Shown: positions 1 to 7,378 of the stretch, in pieces | Numbering within the stretch: position 1 is the stretch's first letter | Layout of the letters: every line of letters begins with the position of its first letter | Assembly: GCA_027008965.1 (NCBI GenBank) | Contig: JALVDN010000291.1 | Location: 1 to 8,584 of the forward strand | Length of the DNA: 8,584 nucleotides | Direction: 5' to 3' | Source of the DNA: Flavobacteriales bacterium | GTDB lineage: Bacteria > Bacteroidota > Bacteroidia > Flavobacteriales > Flavobacteriaceae | The notes under the pieces: generated by a model | Seen by the model: only the letters and a program-made list of their open reading frames with translations | Told to the model about the DNA's origin: nothing | Databases searched by the model: none | Made by a program: the position numbers and the translations under genes

Positions 1-1
1 T

Positions 2-2572
2 TTCGGTCCGCTGGAGCAAGGTCCCATGGGTCGCTCGGTGGAAAACCGTTATCAATACACTTTCAATACGGCCGTGAACGCCGGAAAATTTCTGCCCGAA
101 AAATGGAATATTACACTTCCTGTCAATTACACGGTCACCAAAGAATTCATACTACCGGAATATGATCCCGTTCATCAAGATGTTTTATTGGACGACAGGT
201 TGTCCATTGCGCAAACGCAACAAGAAAGAGACTCTATTTTGGATGTAGCGCGTGACAAAAAATCTTATAAAAGCATCGCCTTGGTTGGCGTTAAGAAGAA
301 TTATTCCAAACAAAAAAGTTCCATACCGGGCAAACAACAAAAGAAAAGAATGTATGATATTGAAAACTTCACCTTCAATTTCACTTATTCCGAAGCCAAT
401 CATACTAATTTTGAAGTAGCGGAGAAAAAAGACCAAACCGTTAGTTTCGGTATTTTATACAACTATAATTTTGAAAACAAAAAAGCTTTTGAACCTTTTA
501 AAAATACCCGGCAAAAATGGTTGAGAAAACCGGGCGCCAGATTTATCAAAGACTTCAATTTCAATCCCTGGCCTTCGTCTATCACATTCAAAACCGACAT
601 TGACCGCAGATTTAATAATTTCAGGTTAAGACAATTGGAAGATTACGGCTTGGATTTTCCGCCCATGCAAAGTCGTGATTATAAATTCAACTTGGGCTAT
701 ACCATCCAATACAATCCTTTCAAATCCGTAAATATTTCATTTAACACAACCAATTATAGAACCATAAAAAATTTCATCTTACCGGGTGGACAAGTTGACT
801 ACAATGCAGGCATTTGGGATGGATTTTTTGATATCGGACAACCTTTCACTTTGCAGCAAAACATCAATTTGGTTTATAAACTTCCGCTGGATAAATTCCC
901 GGTATTGAACTTTATCAATATGAATTATACCTATAACGGAAGTTTTCAATGGCAGCGCAAGCCGGAAATTATGGCTAACATTAACGGATATGATTTGGGT
1001 AATACCATTCAAAATGCCAATACACACCAACTTAACGGTTCACTTGATTTGAAAAAACTATATAAAAGCTTCGGAATCACGGCCCTGCAAAAGAAATGGT
1101 CGGGAAAAACCGTAAGAAGGAAAAAAACCGGCCGGATAAAAAAACGGCTGAATCCACAAGCCGAAAAGTCCGCCGATTCCAAAACCGAGAAAAAGAAGAA
1201 AAAAACATCCGTTGCATTCACCCCGGGACCCTTTCATAAATCGGTGGCCAAGATTTTGGAAATCCTCACCAGTATCAACCGGATCAGAGTGAATTACAAA
1301 CAAACCAACGGTACTTTTATACCGGGATTTCTTCCTTCTGTAGGATTATTGGGAAGCGATAAACCCGATATTCCTTATGTTTTGGGATGGTATGACCCCA
1401 ACGTCAGGTACGAACTGGCTAAACGCGGTTGGTTGACCGATTATCCGGACTTGAATGAACCCTATAAACACAATTTTTCGGAACAATTGGATATTTCCAC
1501 CAATTTCCGTCCCATTAAAAATATGACCATTGATGTCAAAGCCAATAAAAATTTACTCCGTTCGGATGAAGAAACCTTCTTGGTACAAAACAATACATAC
1601 CAAACCTTGATTCCACGCCAGTTTGGTAATTTCAGCATCAGTTGGGCTATCTTCCCAACCGCCTTTGAAAAATTCTCACCCGGAAACGACCCGACGGTGG
1701 ATAGAATTTTCAACAATACGTATGTGATTGCACGTCGATTGGCCGAAGAAAGAGGCGTTCCCGTTCCGGCCTCGGGTTATCCGGACGGTTACGGACGGTT
1801 TCAAAGTGAAGTCTTGACTTATGCTTTTATTGCCGCAATGAGCAAAAAAGATCCTGCCCGGATGAAACTCACGGTTTTTCCTGATTTTCCCATCCCCAAT
1901 TGGTCCGTTAAATACACAGGTTTAATGCGACTCGGTTGGTTTAAAAAACATTTCAAAAGATTCAGCCTGCAACATGCCTACAGATCGGATTTAACCGTAA
2001 ACCGTTTTCAAAACAACTTGGAATATTTTCAAAATGCTCTTGCCAGAGATAATTCGGGTAACTATTATAGCCCCATCTCCTATGGAGATATTGTTGTCAC
2101 CGAGGCATTCAATCCTTTATTAAAAGTACAAATGGAAATGAAAAATTCATTGCAATTGGATTTCTCATATAATATGGACAGGATGGTTTCACTCAATACT
2201 GAAAACTTCACATTGACACGTGTAAACGGAAAACAAATCACCATTGGAATGGGTTATCGAATCAAAGACGTATATCTACCGCTCAAAATCGGCGGTAACC
2301 GGTATGAATTCAAAAATGATTTGATATTAAAAGCCGACTTCTCTTTCAGACATAATATCAACTATATTTATGGATTGGCGCAGGGTAATTCACAACCTGT
2401 AAACGGTCAGGATTTATACAACTTCAAATTGACGGCAGACTATTCCATGACCAAATCCCTGTCTGCCATATTTTTCTACGAACACAGTTTTTCAAAATTT
2501 GCCGTCTCCACCGCCTATCCTTTAACCAATATACGCGGAGGATTCACCATTAAATATACCTTTGGAAACTAA
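2..2572 (+). CDS. sprA: SprA, type IX secretion outer-membrane translocon, C-terminal part (5' end outside window)
   Basis: SprA (Sov in Porphyromonas) is the giant outer-membrane beta-barrel through which type IX secretion substrates leave the cell. The reading frame is open to the left edge (first whole codon at base 2). The ATG at 26 is therefore an internal Met, and about 856 C-terminal residues are present of a protein that usually has about 2,300-2,500. Recognition rests on the family-like stretch after that Met (FLPEKWNITLPVNYTVTKE, then EYDPVHQD), on many alternating aromatic/polar strands typical of a barrel, and on the terminal strand GGFTIKYTFGN ending in the usual aromatic-plus-GN manner. 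A strongly basic, probably disordered stretch lies at about bases 1087-1209 (18 Lys/Arg in 41 residues). The signal peptide and N-terminal repeats lie outside the window. No disruption is seen. It ends in TAA and is followed by a weak terminator, so it is probably not cotranscribed with nrdJ. The family call is confident; strand-by-strand topology was not worked out. Confidence 0.93.
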   Translation, partial: FGPLEQGPMGRSVENRYQYTFNTAVNAGKFLPEKWNITLPVNYTVTKEFILPEYDPVHQDVLLDDRLSIAQTQQERDSILDVARDKKSYKSIALVGVKKNYSKQKSSIPGKQQKKRMYDIENFTFNFTYSEANHTNFEVAEKKDQTVSFGILYNYNFENKKAFEPFKNTRQKWLRKPGARFIKDFNFNPWPSSITFKTDIDRRFNNFRLRQLEDYGLDFPPMQSRDYKFNLGYTIQYNPFKSVNISFNTTNYRTIKNFILPGGQVDYNAGIWDGFFDIGQPFTLQQNINLVYKLPLDKFPVLNFINMNYTYNGSFQWQRKPEIMANINGYDLGNTIQNANTHQLNGSLDLKKLYKSFGITALQKKWSGKTVRRKKTGRIKKRLNPQAEKSADSKTEKKKKKTSVAFTPGPFHKSVAKILEILTSINRIRVNYKQTNGTFIPGFLPSVGLLGSDKPDIPYVLGWYDPNVRYELAKRGWLTDYPDLNEPYKHNFSEQLDISTNFRPIKNMTIDVKANKNLLRSDEETFLVQNNTYQTLIPRQFGNFSISWAIFPTAFEKFSPGNDPTVDRIFNNTYVIARRLAEERGVPVPASGYPDGYGRFQSEVLTYAFIAAMSKKDPARMKLTVFPDFPIPNWSVKYTGLMRLGWFKKHFKRFSLQHAYRSDLTVNRFQNNLEYFQNALARDNSGNYYSPISYGDIVVTEAFNPLLKVQMEMKNSLQLDFSYNMDRMVSLNTENFTLTRVNGKQITIGMGYRIKDVYLPLKIGGNRYEFKNDLILKADFSFRHNINYIYGLAQGNSQPVNGQDLYNFKLTADYSMTKSLSAIFFYEHSFSKFAVSTAYPLTNIRGGFTIKYTFGN

Positions 2573-2606
2573 GTTTTTATAAGATTGTAAAATTTGATTT
2601 CCTTAC

Positions 2607-2631
2607 ATCTTGAATAAAACAAGATTTTTTT
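2607..2631 (+). terminator. Weak intrinsic terminator after sprA
   Basis: Seen directly: ATCTTG (2607-2612) and CAAGAT (2620-2625) form a perfect 6-bp stem around a 7-base loop, followed at once by six T residues (2626-2631). It lies 35 bases after the sprA stop. The stem has only two G-C pairs, so it is weak on its own. A second possible stem, TTCAAT (2633-2638) with ATTGAA (2654-2659), starts just downstream. Position and T-tract fit a terminator; efficiency is uncertain. Confidence 0.45.
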
Positions 2632-2832
2632 CTTCAATCCTTGAGAAAATAAAATTGAATTTTGGTTTTTGATATCATTTTTACAGGTCTATTTTTATCA
2701 ATAAAATTTCAAAATATGTTCATATTTCGGCTCCTATACTTTTTTCAAATGCTAAACGATATTAACATCAATTTGTTTAAAAAAAAGTTATTGTCTTCCG
2801 GCTTGTACCCTGCCAAATCATTTCAATGTGCT

Positions 2833-2840
2833 TAAATTTG
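2833..2840 (+). promoter_or_regulatory. Possible Bacteroidota -7 promoter box for nrdJ
   Basis: TAAATTTG at these positions matches the Bacteroidota -7 consensus TAnnTTTG exactly. It lies 26 bases before the nrdJ ATG, which would give a short leader of roughly 20 bases. No good -33 TTG lies at the expected distance; the nearest, at 2803-2805, is about 27 bases away, longer than usual. The surrounding spacer (2573-2866) is very AT-rich, so a chance match is possible. Confidence 0.3.
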
Positions 2841-2866
2841 TAATCGCCTGAAAAACCGAAAAATCT

Positions 2867-5425
2867 ATGAAATCAACTACCCAAAAAAGAACTACCTATA
2901 CATTTGATGAAGTTAAAAAAGCCACGCTGAAATATTTCAACGGCGATGAATTGGCCACAAGCATTTGGATGAATAAATATGCTTTGAAGGATAAAAATGA
3001 CAATTATTTGGAGCTCACACCGGAAGATATGCACAGAAGAATGGCCAAAGAATTTGCCCGGATTGAAGCCATGTATGGTCAACCCGAAATCAAAGAAGGC
3101 TTGTCCGAATACGGAAAAAAAAGAGCCCCGCTCACCGAAGAAAAAATTTTCAACTATTTTCACCGGTTTAAATATGTCATTCCGCAAGGGAGTATCATGT
3201 TTGGTTTAGGCAACCGGGAAGTCATCGCTTCACTCTCCAATTGTGTAGTTGTTCCTGCTCCGTATGATTCCTATGGTGGAATCATGTATACGGATCAACA
3301 ACTGGCCCAACTTTTTAAAAGACGATGTGGCGTTGGATTTGACTTATCCAGGTTACGTCCCAAAGACACCCGCGTTTCCAATGCCGCCCGAACCACAACA
3401 GGAGCCGTTTCTTTCATGCATCGTTTTTCATTTACCACGAGGGAGGTGGCGCAAAACGGAAGGAGAGGAGCATTGATGTTAACCATGGACATTGCACACC
3501 CGGATATTGAAGATTTTATCACCGTAAAACAAGATTTGACCAAAGTCACGGGAGCCAATATCTCCGTACGCTTATCGGATGAATTCATGAAAGCCGTGGT
3601 GAATAACGATAACTTCACACTGCGTTGGCCCATTGACAGTGACCAACCTAAAATCACAAGAGAAGTCAACGCCAAAGAACTATGGAACAAGATTATCAAA
3701 TCCGCCCATAATACGGCTGAACCCGGTTTGATTTTCTGGGATCGTCAACATTATTATTCCACTTCGAGCATTTATCCGGGATTTAAAAATGAAAGTACCA
3801 ACCCTTGTTCGGAAATTGCCATGCAAGGAGGCGACAGTTGCAGATTAATAGCCGTCAATCTTTATAGTTTTGTCAAAAACCCTTTCACTCCCGAAGCGGA
3901 ATTCGACTATGAAAAATTCTATGAAGTCATTTATGAAACCCAACATCTGATGGACAATTTGGTGGATTTGGAATTGGAAAGCATAGAACGGATTTTAGCT
4001 AAAATTGATGCGGACCCCGAACCCGAAAAAATCAAACGCGTTGAACGCGAAACTTGGGAAATGCTCTATGAAGCGGGGAAAAAGGGTCGAAGAACCGGTC
4101 TTGGATTCACCGCTCTGGCCGATGCCGTTGCCGCGTTGGGATTGCATTTTGATTCGGATGAGGCTTTGGAAAAAATAGATTCCATTATGCGCACCAAACT
4201 CCGGGCCGAATTTGACAGCAGTATTGACATGGCCATTGAAAGAGGGGCTTTCAAAGCATTTGACCCTAAGTATGAAGAAAAATCCGAGTTCGTGCAAATG
4301 ATGAAAGAAGAATTTCCCGGTTTGTACGAGAGAATGATGAAATACGGAAGAAGGAATATATCCATAAGCACCGTGGCGCCTACCGGTAGCCTCAGTATCT
4401 TAGCCCAAACATCGTCGGGAATTGAGCCGGTTTTCATGTTATCCTACAAACGAAGGAAAAAAGTAAACCCGAACGATCCCAATGCAAGAGTGGATTTTGT
4501 GGATGCCAATGGTGATGCTTTTGAAGAATTCACGGTCTATCATCATAAGTTAAAAGATTGGATGGAGATAACAGGTGAAGAAGATATAAACAAATCACCT
4601 TATTACGGTTCCACCGCACCTGAAATTGATTGGCTCAAACGCGTGAAGATGCAAGCCGTAGTTCAAAAATATACAACCCACTCCATCAGTTCAACCATTA
4701 ATTTGCCTTCCAATGTAAGCGTGGACATGGTGGGTAAAATTTACATAGAAGCATGGAAACAAGGACTGAAAGGAATTACGGTTTACCGCGATGGTAGTCG
4801 AAGCGGTGTTTTGGTAGCGGATGATAAGAAAAAAGAAGATAAAAAAACCATTGAAACCAAAACCTTGGAAGCCCCCGTTTTCCCCAAAAAACGTCCCAAA
4901 AAACTGGAAGCAGATGTCATCCGGTTCTATAACCAAAAAGAAGAATGGCTGGCCGTTGTAGGTAAAATTGACAATAAACCCTATGAAATTTTCACCGGAA
5001 AAATGGAAGACGTATTCCGTCTGCCCGATTGGGTTGAAAAAGGATGGGTCATCAAAGAAAGAGATGAAAGGGGAAATTCACGATACGATTTCCAATTCAT
5101 TGACAAACAAGGATATAAAGTCACCATCGAAGGTCTTTCCCGCTCTTTTAACCCGGAATATTGGAATTATGCCAAACTCATATCGGGTGTGATGCGACGT
5201 GGTATGCCCATTCAGGAAGTGGTCAAATTGGTAGAAGGATTAAATCTGAATGATGATTTTATCAATACATGGAAAAACGGTGTGGCACGCGCTTTAAAAC
5301 GATATATTCCGGATGGAACCGCACCCAAAGACAAGAAATGTCCGCAATGCGGTGATCCTGAAGGCCTAAGGTATGAAGAAGGTTGTTTGACCTGTAAAAG
5401 TTGCGGATATAGCAAATGCGGTTGA
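2867..5425 (+). CDS. nrdJ: Adenosylcobalamin-dependent ribonucleotide reductase (class II)
   Basis: This enzyme reduces ribonucleotides to deoxyribonucleotides in the cytoplasm, using adenosylcobalamin to generate the active-site thiyl radical, so it needs neither oxygen nor a small NrdB subunit. The 852-residue protein has no ATP-cone at its N-terminus and begins directly with the reductase domain. Visible landmarks are a redox Cys in LSNC (Cys126), the GVGFDLSRLRP segment (155-165), the active-site loop NPCSE (Asn312, Cys313, Glu315), the second redox Cys in DSC (Cys325), and the phosphate/substrate loop APTGSLSILAQTSSGIEP (504-521). From about 680 to 790 there is the accessory domain common in long NrdJ proteins. 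The tail is Cys-rich (Cys825, 828, 840, 843, 846, 851), the usual zinc-ribbon/redox-relay end. Length and architecture are normal, with no intein or frameshift. The start is the first ATG in frame and fits the homologous N-terminus. The sirtuin gene begins 8 bases after its stop, implying a shared transcript. I saw no cobalamin riboswitch upstream. Class II rather than class I is well supported by the Cys-rich tail and domain layout. Confidence 0.95.
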   Translation: MKSTTQKRTTYTFDEVKKATLKYFNGDELATSIWMNKYALKDKNDNYLELTPEDMHRRMAKEFARIEAMYGQPEIKEGLSEYGKKRAPLTEEKIFNYFHRFKYVIPQGSIMFGLGNREVIASLSNCVVVPAPYDSYGGIMYTDQQLAQLFKRRCGVGFDLSRLRPKDTRVSNAARTTTGAVSFMHRFSFTTREVAQNGRRGALMLTMDIAHPDIEDFITVKQDLTKVTGANISVRLSDEFMKAVVNNDNFTLRWPIDSDQPKITREVNAKELWNKIIKSAHNTAEPGLIFWDRQHYYSTSSIYPGFKNESTNPCSEIAMQGGDSCRLIAVNLYSFVKNPFTPEAEFDYEKFYEVIYETQHLMDNLVDLELESIERILAKIDADPEPEKIKRVERETWEMLYEAGKKGRRTGLGFTALADAVAALGLHFDSDEALEKIDSIMRTKLRAEFDSSIDMAIERGAFKAFDPKYEEKSEFVQMMKEEFPGLYERMMKYGRRNISISTVAPTGSLSILAQTSSGIEPVFMLSYKRRKKVNPNDPNARVDFVDANGDAFEEFTVYHHKLKDWMEITGEEDINKSPYYGSTAPEIDWLKRVKMQAVVQKYTTHSISSTINLPSNVSVDMVGKIYIEAWKQGLKGITVYRDGSRSGVLVADDKKKEDKKTIETKTLEAPVFPKKRPKKLEADVIRFYNQKEEWLAVVGKIDNKPYEIFTGKMEDVFRLPDWVEKGWVIKERDERGNSRYDFQFIDKQGYKVTIEGLSRSFNPEYWNYAKLISGVMRRGMPIQEVVKLVEGLNLNDDFINTWKNGVARALKRYIPDGTAPKDKKCPQCGDPEGLRYEEGCLTCKSCGYSKCG

Positions 5426-5433
5426 TTTAGATA

Positions 5434-6159
5434 ATGATCTCTATCCCCGAAGAAGTATTAAATTTACTACAGCATTCCCGCTTCCCCGTTGCATTTACGG
5501 GAGCGGGAATTTCCGTTGAAAGCGGTATTCCTCCTTTCAGAGGACCGGGAGGTATTTGGAATAAATATGACCCCGAGATATTGGATATTTCCTATTTTCT
5601 GAAATACCCTGAGGAATCCTGGAAACAAATCCGGAAAATGTTTTATGAAGTGATAGAAAAAGCCCGCCCCAATCCTGCTCATTATGCTTTGGCCGAAATG
5701 GAAAATCAAGGTAGATTAAAGGGAATTATCACACAAAACATTGATAATCTTCATCAAAAAGCGGGAAATAAAAAAGTGGTTGAATATCACGGTAACACAC
5801 GGGACGTTGTATGCTTGGAATGTGGAAAGAAATATCCACTTCTTCAAATTTCATTTGAACAACTCCCACCCCGTTGCCCACAATGCGGCGGTTTGCTCAA
5901 ACCCGACTTTGTTTTCTTCGGAGAACCCATACCCGCTGATGCCGCCCTGCAAGCCGAAGAATGGATGAAAAATACGGATTTACTACTCGTTATAGGAACA
6001 TCAGGTGTGGTTGTTCCCGCTTCACTCCTCCCCTACACTGCCAAACAATATGGAGCTAAAATCGTTGAAGTAAATCTCTATCCCAGCGAATACACCAACA
6101 GAATAAGTGATTATTTTCTACAAGGAAAAGCATCGGAAATCCTGCCCGCTTTAATCTAA
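5434..6159 (+). CDS. Sir2-family NAD-dependent protein deacylase (sirtuin)
   Basis: Sirtuins remove acyl groups from lysine side chains, consuming NAD+ and releasing nicotinamide and O-acyl-ADP-ribose. At 241 residues this is a single-domain bacterial sirtuin of normal length. NAD-binding motifs are GAGIS (23-27) with GIPPFRG (31-37), TQNID (100-104), GTS (188-190) and VNL (213-215). His119 in YHGN is the catalytic base. The structural zinc site is CxxC at 127/130 and CxxC at 148/151, followed by PDFVFFGE (157-164). The sequence resembles the Thermotoga Sir2 type more than CobB/SIRT5: the helix after Trp63 does not show the Tyr-x-x-Arg pair those proteins use to bind succinyl-lysine. This suggests a deacetylase, though it rests on an alignment by eye. 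It starts 8 bases after the nrdJ stop and so is probably expressed from the nrdJ promoter. Its stop lies 6 bases from the end of the convergent carbonic-anhydrase-like gene. Bacterial homologues are often named cobB; I leave the symbol open. Confidence 0.93.
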   Translation: MISIPEEVLNLLQHSRFPVAFTGAGISVESGIPPFRGPGGIWNKYDPEILDISYFLKYPEESWKQIRKMFYEVIEKARPNPAHYALAEMENQGRLKGIITQNIDNLHQKAGNKKVVEYHGNTRDVVCLECGKKYPLLQISFEQLPPRCPQCGGLLKPDFVFFGEPIPADAALQAEEWMKNTDLLLVIGTSGVVVPASLLPYTAKQYGAKIVEVNLYPSEYTNRISDYFLQGKASEILPALI

Positions 6160-6165
6160 AAGTAA

Positions 6166-6549
6166 TCATTGTATTTCTTCAACTTCCCAATTTTCATTTA
6201 CCCACAAACCCGACACTTTGGCCTCCGGATATTTTTGGCGTAAAGTCTCAATTGATTTTTTCAAATGTTGAAGTTGCTCATTTTTTTCCACAGGATTCCC
6301 TGCACAATCATGGTGAGCCACTATAAAAATATCTTTGGCTCCGTGATTATTCAAACTGATATCAACACGTTTATAAATGGACTCCAAAACAGATTGATTT
6401 CCCTCAAAAAAAGCCCTGACCGGCCCCGCCTCGGTTACAATATCGGGATAAGGAATGCCCGTTTTTTCTTTAATCCATTCCATCACAGGATGTTGAATAC
6501 GACCGTCCATGCACGTAACAACACATGTAAAATCAGTCTTGCTTTTCAT
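6166..6549 (-). CDS. Short beta-carbonic-anhydrase-like zinc protein
   Basis: This 127-residue protein carries the full zinc-site signature of beta-class carbonic anhydrases in a much shortened frame. CMDGR gives Cys13, Asp15 and Arg17; AHHDC gives His79 and Cys82 (the CxDxR ... HxxC pattern). Ordinary beta enzymes have about 190-230 residues, so this belongs with the small 'putative carbonic anhydrase' proteins, in which CO2 hydration has mostly not been demonstrated. No signal peptide is seen, so it is probably cytoplasmic. The ATG lies 6 bases after the natural end of the broken alpha/beta hydrolase frame, which implies cotranscription and perhaps translational coupling. The premature stops in that upstream gene could therefore reduce its translation. 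The start is supported by a Met directly preceding the first conserved strand (FTCVVTCMDGR). Its TGA stop is 6 bases from the convergent sirtuin stop, with no hairpin terminator visible between them. The fold assignment is good; the catalytic role is inferred. Confidence 0.85.
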   Translation of the reverse strand: MKSKTDFTCVVTCMDGRIQHPVMEWIKEKTGIPYPDIVTEAGPVRAFFEGNQSVLESIYKRVDISLNNHGAKDIFIVAHHDCAGNPVEKNEQLQHLKKSIETLRQKYPEAKVSGLWVNENWEVEEIQ

Positions 6550-6555
6550 AAATTT

Positions 6556-7368
6556 TTAATGTGTTTGATTTTCCAGAAAATTTTTCAATGCAGGGTTAAA
6601 GGCTCCGGGTTATTCAAGCGGACCACTATGCCCTGCACGGGAAATAATTTCCAACTGCGCTCCTTCAATCTTCTCCGCTAATTTTTTGGATTCTTCCACC
6701 GGTCATGCCACATCTTCTTCACCTACCACCACCAAAGTTGGAATTCTAATGTTTTTCAATTCATGCGCTACTGATTTACGATTAAAAATAGCCCATGCCG
6801 TCTTGAATGTTGCCAAACGGTTGAGTTTCATCCATTTTTCAGCATACTCATCCAAAACAGGTATAAAACCGGGATTTTGAAGTGAACTTTTGCCAAACAA
6901 TACCTTTTGTATGGCCGGAGTTATGGGCTTCGGTCCTAAATACTTAAAAATATAAGCTAATAAACCCCATTTAATTTTTTTGGGTAATGTTTCGGATTCG
7001 GTTCCCGTTTCAGCTAAAACCAATGATTTCAATAATTCCGGATGACGGGCGGCAATCAGCATGCCGATAAATCCACCCATCGACACACCAAGCCAATGAA
7101 TGTTTTTCAATTGAAGCTTATCAATCAATTCCAAAGCGTCCTCGTATAATTCTTCAATCTCATATCCTGCAGAAGTTACTTCACTTTTTCCTTGTCCGCG
7201 CCAATCCAAAGTGATGATACGGTAATGTGGTGAAAATGCATCCGCTTGATATCTGAACATCTCTCCATCCATCAAAAATCCATGTGCCAAAAGAAGAATT
7301 TCTTTTCCTTTTCCTTTGCCTGTGTCGGTATAGTGATAATCACAACCTCTGATTTTTATATAAGGCAT
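6556..7368 (-). pseudogene. Alpha/beta hydrolase interrupted by two in-frame stop codons
   Basis: The intact part (221 residues from ATG 7366-7368) is a classic alpha/beta-fold hydrolase: oxyanion region AHGF (28-31), LDWRGQGKSE (54-63), nucleophile elbow GVSMGG with Ser96, a cap region of about 125-200, and the acid Asp219 in VVGEEDVA. A TGA (6703-6705, codon 222) then stops the frame. Past it the same frame continues as a normal C-terminus, with PVEESKKLAEKIEG (223-236), AQLEIISRAGHSGPLE (237-252) containing the catalytic His247, a TAA (6610-6612, codon 253), and PGAFNPALKNFLENQTH (254-270) before a natural TAA at 6556-6558. No frameshift is needed. The full 270-codon length is usual for the family, and the end sits 6 bases before the next gene. 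A product stopping at codon 222 would lack His247 and the last strand and helix, so it is expected to be inactive. The gene starts 10 bases after the preceding gene's stop. AGAGG abuts the ATG with no spacing, too close for a normal ribosome-binding site. Substrate is unknown. Sequencing error remains possible. Confidence 0.85.
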
Positions 7369-7378
7369 CCTCTTAAAT

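Noticed and set aside
26..28. ATG at 26 as the start of a complete gene
   Set aside because: The frame is open to the left edge and the upstream codons read FGPLEQGP without a stop. The product is the C-terminal part of the much longer SprA.
2573..2866. A small gene or non-coding RNA in the sprA-nrdJ spacer
   Set aside because: No open frame with plausible composition and no strong extended structure were seen. Only a weak terminator-like hairpin and a promoter-like box could be supported.
3295..4437. Long minus-strand open frames opposite nrdJ (for example 3295-3699 and 4066-4437)
   Set aside because: They are antisense to highly conserved reductase sequence and show no recognisable protein features.
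6703..6705. TGA at hydrolase codon 222 as a selenocysteine codon
   Set aside because: The position is not catalytic in alpha/beta hydrolases, I see no stable hairpin immediately downstream that could be a bacterial SECIS, and a second stop (TAA) follows in the same frame, which selenocysteine insertion would not bypass.
6265..6880. Plus-strand open frames (6265-6681 and 6686-6880) opposite the carbonic-anhydrase-like and hydrolase genes
   Set aside because: Their translations show no family features, and they lie antisense to well-supported coding sequence with conserved motifs.
6703..7368. Hydrolase as an intact 221-residue gene ending at the TGA
   Set aside because: The frame past the stop continues the family's C-terminus with the catalytic His and ends right at the next gene, so the 221-residue form is a truncation.
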